Source: Saussurea involucrata (lineage: Eukaryota > Streptophyta > Magnoliopsida > Asterales > Asteraceae). Taken from it: DNA of 64,000 bases. A model generated the notes under the pieces. It saw nothing but the letters and a program-made list of their open reading frames with translations. It ran no database searches and had not been told where the DNA came from. This document shows positions 57,409-64,000 of this stretch, one piece after another (position 1 is the first letter of the stretch; every line of letters starts with the position of its first letter). The translations under genes and the position numbers were made by a program. Where the stretch lies: the NCBI GenBank assembly GCA_033807775.1, contig CM066322.1, positions 20,821,001 to 20,885,000 on the forward strand, in the 5' to 3' direction.

Positions 57409-57977
57409 TGTATCAGAGTTTCACTATCGCTGATAAGTACTAAGATCTTACAGTACCGCTGATAGGAACTCTCGCTCTTTAGATTAAACATTCAGCGAAC
57501 ACTGTTCACCATAATACTCTGAGACTGTTCAGTACTTATGGTGATCGCTGATAAGTTAGTTGTCTACTTATGATCCCTGAAGACAAGTTTCACGTCAACA
57601 TAGGTTCTACGCTGAAGTCGAAGATCAAGCTCAAGAACCAACGACAAGTCTCCTAATGAACTGATGCGGATCAACGAAGACTCAGATTTGTCCACTCAAC
57701 GTGAAGTATCAAGTACAAGACTTTAGCTATCGCTGAAATCTATCATTCGCTGATAAAGAATGATAGATCGCTGAATCAACGAAAAGCTGATCATAAAAGT
57801 CCTCCGTACAAAGTACTTTTTGTCTTAACCACCCTTGCACGTCTCCGTACGATATGTCAGAAAAAGAACCTCCTTATTGTCTGAAATCGTACAACCACTC
57901 TAATACTACACTGTTCAAACATGCGGCTACTAAGGTTGTCAACAAAGGTCAATGACATGCAACCAATCAGCTGCTGC

Positions 57978-58025
57978 CACGTGTAAAGTGTAAACTGCAA
58001 TGCATTAAATGCATGTAGTATATAA
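57978..58025 (+). promoter_or_regulatory. LTR promoter: G-box and TATA box
   Basis: CCACGTGT with CACGTG at 57978-57983 and TATATAAG at 58019-58026 lie 36 bases apart in the middle of the LTR, as expected for its U3 promoter. CCAATCAG is just upstream at 57962. Confidence 0.55.
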
Positions 58026-58262
58026 GAAGATGAACTCACTTCATTTTGAAGTAACTTGCTAACTCTGGACAAGTTCATCCTTCTTATCTTGAGATAGGTT
58101 ATTATTAGTAATTTCCTTCTCTTTCTTAGTGCAAGAAACTTAGTGTTCCAACTTGTTTAGATTTAGGTTTATCCTTAATCTTGTTTCCGCAACAAGCTGT
58201 AAATTGTTAATGATTTATCAATAAACAATTTAGAAAAGTAAAATCTGTGTGTTTGTATTCAA

Positions 58263-58282
58263 CCCCCCCCCCCCCCCCCCCC
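58263..58282. repeat. Poly-C tract (20 C) in the LTR
   Basis: Uninterrupted C20 near the end of the LTR. Confidence 0.85.
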
Positions 58283-58318
58283 TTCTACAAACTTGTATAG
58301 CCCTTCAGGACCAACAAG

Positions 58319-58330
58319 TGGTATCAGAGC
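58319..58330 (+). other. Primer-binding site (initiator-Met tRNA)
   Basis: TGGTATCAGAGC, the standard Copia site, two bases after the LTR. Confidence 0.92.
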
Positions 58331-58398
58331 GGATTTGTTTAATCTCATAAACAAGATCTAATCTATACTAAGATTTCTCTTCCTTGCTATTTCTGAAA

Positions 58399-61300
58399 AT
58401 GGCTACCAACACAAACACAAATTATATCGACAATGGTTCTCTTGCAAAACCCCCTAGATTCTCCAGAGATAATTTTAATCTGTGGAAAAATAGGATGACT
58501 CTCTTCCTAGAAGGTGTAGACCCTACTATGCCTTATTATCTTGAAAACGGTCCATTTATTCCTGTAAGAATTGATGCCGCAGTACCAGCCGCTGAGAATA
58601 GACCTGCTATTCCAGAAAGGCTGGTACCCAAAGAAGTTCATACGTGGACTGGCGAAGATAGGAAGAAAGTGGCTATCGACACCAAAGCCAGATCCATACT
58701 ATCCATGGCTCTTCCTGACGAAGTCTACCATTCCGTCATGAACCTGAAATCCTCAAAAGCCATGTGGGACACAATATGTGTTCAGTATGAAGGTACTGCT
58801 GAAGTCCAGGACTCTCGAAAGATCAACCTGGTAAGACAGTATGAAAGTTTTATTTGTGGTAAGAATGAGACTCTCTCTGAAGTTCACCAACGTTTTAATT
58901 GCTTAATAATAGATCTGAAAACTGTTGGTAAGGAATATTCTAACTTTGAAGTGCTGACAAAGTTTCTAGAATGTTTACCTGAAAGCTGGGACAATTATTC
59001 TATGTGTCTCAAGCTGTCAAAGGATCTAAGATCAATGACCCTTGCTACCTTATATGGCATGATGCTGAATCATGAGCAATCAAGCCATCTTAAGAAGAAT
59101 CTTGTAAAAGATTCCAAAAGCACCCATGTTGCTTTAATCTCATAGGAACCCTCTACTCAGCGACCCTCGGTCACTATCACTGAGTTAGAGAGTAACTCTG
59201 AAAGGTCATCAGATTCTGACTCTTCAGATGATGATGAATCTTTGGCTCTCCTAACTAAAAAGTTCAGGAGATTCACCAAAAAGAAAATGTTCAGAAAGAA
59301 TAAAACCCTTTCTATAACTGATAAGCCAAGATCATCAGCTCCTGTTGATAAGGCTACTGCTACTTGTTTTAAATGCGAAAAGACTGGACATTTCGCTAAC
59401 GAGTGCAGGTCTAAGAAAGTATCGAGAAACTCAGCGTTTCCCAAGAAATCCTTTATTCCAAGGAATAAAGATGACAAATATGCTAAGCTGAAAGAAAAGT
59501 ATGCGAAGCTGAAAAGCTTCAAGAAGAAAGGCAAAGGCCTGATGGCTTACGATTGGGCTGCCTCTGAAGAAGAAGAATCATCATCTGACTCTGAAGATGA
59601 TGAAGCCAATCTCTGTCTTATGGCAAAGATTGAAGACGAGGAAGAAAGTTCAGACATTCCCTCTACTTCAACCTCTGCAATTCAGGTTAAGAAGGGTATC
59701 TGGTATCTCGATAGCGGGTGCTCTAGACACATGACTGCAAAGAAAAGCCTGCTCGCTGAATACAAGGAAGAGAAGGGTCCCTCTGTGACTTTTGGAGGAA
59801 ATGGAAAAGGACATACCCGAGGGTTTGGTGTACTCTCTAATGGTACAACCACCTTCAGAAGAGTCGCATATGTTGAAGGGCTGAAGCATAATCTGTTAAG
59901 CATCAGTCAGCTTTGCGACAAGGATAACAAGGTAATCTTTACCAAGGAATCCTGCTTTGTCACTGACAAAAAGGAGAAGATAGCTCTCAGCGGTTATCGT
60001 TTGGAAAATGTTTATGTAATAAACATGGACTCAACAACCACTGAGAACTTCTGTTTCTTCTCAAAAGCCTCATCTGATGTCAACTGGCTATGGCATAAGA
60101 GGCTCTCTCATCTGAATTTCAAGACACTGAACACTCTTTCTTCAAAAGAGTTAGTCACTGGTCTACCTCAACACTCATACGTCAAAGAGTCTTTATGTTC
60201 AGCGTGTGAGAAAGGGAAGCAGACCAAAGCAAGCTTTAAGTCAAAGCAAGTCTCCTCAGTGTCATCTCCTCTACAACTACTCCATATGGATTTGTTTGGC
60301 CCTGTTAACAAACAATCCATCGCTATCCATCGCTGGAAAGAAATATACACTGGTCATAGTTGATGAATTCTCTCGCTATACATGGGTTATGTTTCTCCAT
60401 TCCAAGAGTGACACCCCTGAAGAACTCATCACCTTTGTTCGGAAGATGGAAACCCTGAACAATTTGACCGTTCGCTCAATAAGGAGTGATCATGGGACTG
60501 AATTCAAAAACAGCTCTCTTGATTCCTTCTTTGAGAGTAAGGGTATTTCTCACAACTTTTCTTCAGTGAGAACACCGCAACAAAATGGAGTCGCTGAAAG
60601 AAGAAATAGAACAATTATTGAAGATGCACGTTCAATGCTCAGCGATTCTCACCTGCTTACTCAGTTTTGGGCAGAAGCTGTCAACACCGCTTGTTTTACG
60701 CAAAACAGGTCGCTGATAGTCAAAAGATTCAATAAAACAGCCTATGAACTTTTTCATGGGAGAAAGCCTTCAATCAGCTTTCTTCACATCTTTGGATGTC
60801 AGTGTTTCATACTGAACAACAGAGATGCCCTTGGAAAGTTTGATCCTAAGACTGATGATGGAATCTTTCTTGGATACTCCTCAGCCTCCAAAGCCTTCAG
60901 AGTCTTCAATCGAAGAAGACAAACTGTTGAAGAAACAATTCACGTCACGTTTGATGAATCCCGTTTAGCGAACTCTAAACCGAACGCTGATACTGAAGAA
61001 CTGAATCAATGGATGTTTTCTCATCTTGGTGATTCAGAAGATATTCCCACTCCTCGTGCTCATACAGCTGAAGATGATGGTCCTACTATCATTCCAAATA
61101 TGCAGAATAGTGAAGCTGAAACATCATGGGTCTCAGCTGTTCCTATAAACACTATACCTGCTTCTGAACCCAATGTCTCAGACATTCCATCTACTTCTCA
61201 GCAATCAGTGAATATAGTGACAACTGCATCCATTCCTCTCTTGGCTGATACTCCAGACGACGCTGAAGCTTCATCTTCAGCTCCTCCAGTTCAAGTTGAG

Positions 61301-62968
61301 TCAGCGTCTCACGCCCCGGCTCAGCGATGGACTGTAAATCACCCAATTGATCAAATTCTTGGTGATCCAAACGCTGGTATTCAGACTCGACGAAGTGCAG
61401 GTAATATTTGTTTATTTGTTAATTTTATTTCTCTAACTGAACCAAAGAAAGTAGATGATGCCCTCAAAGATCCAAACTGGGTCAGCGCCATGCAAGAAGA
61501 GCTGACTGAATTCGAAAGAAACAAAGTTTGGAAACTTGTTCGAAGACCAACTGACAAAACAGTGATAGGCACTAAATGGGTCTATCGAAACAAGTTGGAC
61601 GAATATGGAACTGTTACCCGCAACAAGGCTCGTCTTGTTGCTCAGGGATACAGACAAGAGGAAGGCATAGATTATGATGAAACTTTTGCTCCAGTAGCAA
61701 GATTAGAATCTATTCGTCTATTCTTAGCATATGCTGTACACAAAGACTTCAAAGTATATCAGATGGATGTTAAGTCAGCGTTTCTAAATGGAAAGCTGAA
61801 TGAAGAAGTCTATGTGGAACAACCTCCAGGATTCTCGGATCCTAAGCGTCCAGGTTATGTTTATAAACTGGATAAGGCACTTTATGGCTTAAAGCAAGCT
61901 CCACGTGCATGGTATGACACTCTTTCTACTTATCTCCATATTGAACAATTTGAGCGAGGTAAAATCGACAAAACTCTATTTTTCAGGAAAGTAAAAGGTT
62001 ATATCATTCTTGTTCAGATATATGTTGATGACATTATATTTGGCTCTACTAACCCTGATCTCTGTACTCGTTTCGCTGATAGAATGAAAGATGAGTATAA
62101 AATGAGCATGATGGGTGAACTAACATATTTCCTTGGTCTTCAGATAAAGCAAAATGAAAAAGGAACTTTCATTAATCAGGGAAAGTATGTTAAAGATATG
62201 CTGAAGAAATTCGACTTAACTGAAAGTTCAGCTATGAAAACCCCTATGGCACCACCGCTGACACTTGATAAGGATACTAAGGGTATTCCTGTTAATGTCA
62301 CGCTGTACCGTGGGATGATCGGCTCACTGTTGTATCTTACAGCTAGCCGACCCGATATTATGTATGCAACATGTTTGTGTGCACGATATCAAGCTGAACC
62401 TAAGATATCTCATATGAAAGCTGTAAAGCGAATTTTTAGATATCTAAAGGGTACAACGAATCTAGGTCTTTGGTATCCCAAAGACTCAGGATTCGATCTA
62501 ATCGCCTATTCAGATAGTGATTTTGCAGGTTGCAAAATGGATAGGAAAAGCACCACGGGAGGATGTCAGCTCCTGGGTGGAAAGTTGGTGAGTTGGACAA
62601 GTAAAAAGCAAAACTCAGTGTCCACCTCCACAACTGAAGCTGAGTATGTAGCCGCTGGAAGCTGTTGTTCTCAGGTCTTGTGGATGAGAAATCAACTACT
62701 GGACTATGACCTTCAGCTCTCAAATATTCCAATCTATTGCAACAGCACAAGTGCCATCGCTATAGCCAATAATCCAGTGCTACACTCAAAGACAAAACAC
62801 ATCGAAATCAGGTATCACTTTATCAGAGATCATGTGATGAATGGTGATATAGAACTTCACTTTATCCCAACTGATTATCAGTTAACTGATCTGTTCACCA
62901 AACCTCTTGATGAGACAAGGTTCAACTTTCTCATCAGCGAGCTTGGAATGCTGAACTATGAGGAATAA
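58399..62968 (+). pseudogene. Copia SIRE gag-pol polyprotein with one stop and one frameshift
   Basis: From the ATG at 58399: gag (LWKNRMTLFLEG; MWDTICVQYEG), then an in-frame TAG at 59143-59145, zinc knuckle CFKCEKTGHFANEC, protease (WYLDSGCSRHMT), pre-integrase zinc domain (HKRLSHLNF), integrase (MDLFGP; SDHGTEF; RTPQQNGVAERRNR), RT (YVDDIIFGS near 62021-62047) and RNase H (SDSDFAGC; STTEAEYVA; TKHIEIRYHF). A 10-bp tandem duplication (60315-60324 and 60325-60334) shifts the frame in integrase. Otherwise the frame is open for 2.6 kb. All catalytic motifs of RT, RNase H and protease are visible. The TAG may be a CAG to TAG mutation; a regulated readthrough stop is possible but unproven. Confidence 0.93.
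60315..60334 (+). repeat. 10-bp tandem duplication in integrase
   Basis: ATCCATCGCT occurs twice in a row. It is the only visible cause of the pol frameshift. Confidence 0.9.
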
Positions 62969-63943
62969 AATCTTCAGCGGTTCACATTTGATCAGCGACA
63001 AGATAAAACCAACTTGTATAACCCATTTTATCATCTTCTCTCTGAATAAACTTGATTCGCTGATATCAAGGTATGTTTCTCTCTCTGACAATCGCATGTA
63101 AATGCAAGTTTTCAAAATAAAATACATCGCTGAATATCTCTTCCTTATCAGCGATACTTTGAAATTTCTAAAACCAACACTGATATTTCTATTCAGTGCT
63201 TCATGTTTTCAAAAGTGTCCCTGAGTTTTTCAAAACCTCAGAGACAGCCAAGAATATGAAAGGACAGTTGTGACGTCATTGCAACGGATAAGCCCCGACA
63301 CGTTCTTCTTTCTGACACACGTTTGCACGTTTCATTTACTCGCCAATCAAATGCAAACACGTGTCCGTGTCATGATGAAAATCTTTTCCCGCTCAATATT
63401 TTCTCTCTCTCTAATCTCTATATAAACTCATTCTGGGTTTATATTTTTCTTTTACGCGAACTTCTTCTCCAAGCTAAGAAAAAGAATTTACTGTTGCGTT
63501 TGTGATCTCGAATTTTTCAAGAACTTCATCTTCTTCAACGAACCAGGTTAATAATTCTTTTATTTTACCTGTTTCTTCAAACTTGTTAATGATCTTCTCG
63601 TTGTTTTCACAAGATCAAACAAAAGAACCTCTTTTAAAATGAAATCATTTCTTTCATGGTTTTATGAACACAACCTTTCATGGTTGTTCTTCAAGTTTAA
63701 AACGCAAAATATTAAACTTGTTCTTCATACGTTTTTTCCAGAATCCCAATCTTCAAAGGAAACTGGAAAACAAGATTTTTTTTATTGGGTTTGCATTTCG
63801 TTTTTCAAAAACAAGAAAAACCCTAATCTTCATTAAGACATTTTGTCTGAATGAAATGGACAAAATTCGAACCATCTTATTGGAAAATCATTCCACATTA
63901 AGATTATTCTTATTTGTTAATCTTTGGTTGAACTGATAATACA
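62969..63943 (+). promoter_or_regulatory. Spacer behind pol with an internal promoter and 5'-leader intron
   Basis: The first 200 bases carry five CGCTGA/TCAGCG motifs. From 63270 come TGACGTCA (63271 region) and several ACACGT or CACGTG-type boxes up to 63370, then TATATAAA at 63419-63426. A likely leader exon ends at CCAG (63546), followed by an intron from GTTAAT at 63547 to ACAG near 63944. Together this looks like a full Pol II promoter feeding the ORF at 63948. Confidence 0.55.
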
Positions 63944-63947
63944 GAAA

Positions 63948-64000
63948 ATGGCATCTTCTGACATTTCCAAGAACATCAACGTTGAGAATACTGCTGCTGA
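63948..64000 (+). CDS. Start of an unknown ORF behind SIRE pol, cut by window end
   Basis: ATG at 63948 begins an ORF of at least 17 codons (MASSDISKNINVEN...) that runs off the window. It directly follows an AG acceptor. It may be the extra or env-like ORF of SIRE elements, a captured plant gene, or an unrelated host gene. Nothing more can be said from 53 bases. Confidence 0.4.
   Translation, partial: MASSDISKNINVENTAA

Larger units (their letters stand above)
57409..58316 (+). repeat. 5' LTR of the SIRE-lineage element
   Basis: Begins TGTATCAGAG and ends CCAACA, just before the primer site. The left boundary is inferred from TG and from the end of the MULE relic. It contains eight CGCTGA/TCAGCG motifs in 57425-57780, a CCAATCAG, a G-box (57978-57983), a TATA box (58019-58025) and C20 at 58263-58282. 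Confidence 0.7.
57409..64000 (+). mobile_element. Ty1/Copia SIRE-lineage retrotransposon, partial (3' end off window)
   Basis: 5' LTR (57409-58316), primer site, gag-pol (58399-62968), then a long region with its own TATA box and the start of another ORF at 63948. No 3' LTR is seen before the window end. RT and RNase H motifs (MMGELTYFLGLQIKQ, LLYLTASRPDIMYATCLCARYQ) place it in the SIRE/Maximus lineage, known for extra sequence or an extra ORF behind pol. It inserted in a MULE relic. Confidence 0.88.

Overview
This is nuclear DNA of a flowering plant, almost certainly a eudicot. It is AT-rich, has GT-AG introns, and consists mostly of nested plant transposons: Ty3/Gypsy Tat, Ty1/Copia SIRE, MULE, hAT, PIF/Harbinger and Helitron. 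The lineage below eudicot cannot be fixed from sequence alone; Asteraceae is only a weak suspicion. I see one ordinary host gene in 64 kb, a G-type lectin receptor-like kinase at 19114-22312 with seven exons and no visible lesion.

Layout. 1-7867: minus-strand Tat-lineage Gypsy element whose 3' end lies left of the window. It has a 5' LTR and primer-binding site, a gag/protease deletion, a broken pol, an antisense accessory gene (1-2031) and a Harbinger insertion. 8943-14406: a foldback MULE holding two smaller related MULEs, each with the same captured MATH-domain exon, plus a Helitron. 14521-15684: a hAT element. 15685-19113: degenerate DNA. 19114-22312: the receptor kinase. 22313-27083: MITEs and degenerate DNA. 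27084-32174 and 32461-38273: two long-TIR MULEs, each with a decayed MURA transposase gene convergent with a short intact gene for a GRF zinc finger plus membrane helix. 38376-39717: a possible gene-capturing MULE. 40233-52368: a gag-only Copia element carrying hAT-in-hAT-in-MITE nests and a solo LTR. 52749-56112: a hAT element with a solo LTR inside its transposase. 57409-64000: a SIRE-lineage Copia element with nearly complete gag-pol and a second promoter and ORF downstream, cut by the window end.

About twenty insertions were delimited by reading their ends; most have matching target-site duplications of the length expected for their superfamily (9 bp MULE, 8 bp hAT, 5 bp LTR, 3 bp Harbinger), so much of the insertion order can be read. 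Apart from the kinase, the intact coding units are the two GRF-finger genes. Notable points are those paired genes, arrays of stem-loops with covarying stems in two related solo LTRs, foldback Pack-MULEs carrying a MATH exon, a CGCTGA/TCAGCG motif repeated through the SIRE element, and the extra transcription unit behind its pol.
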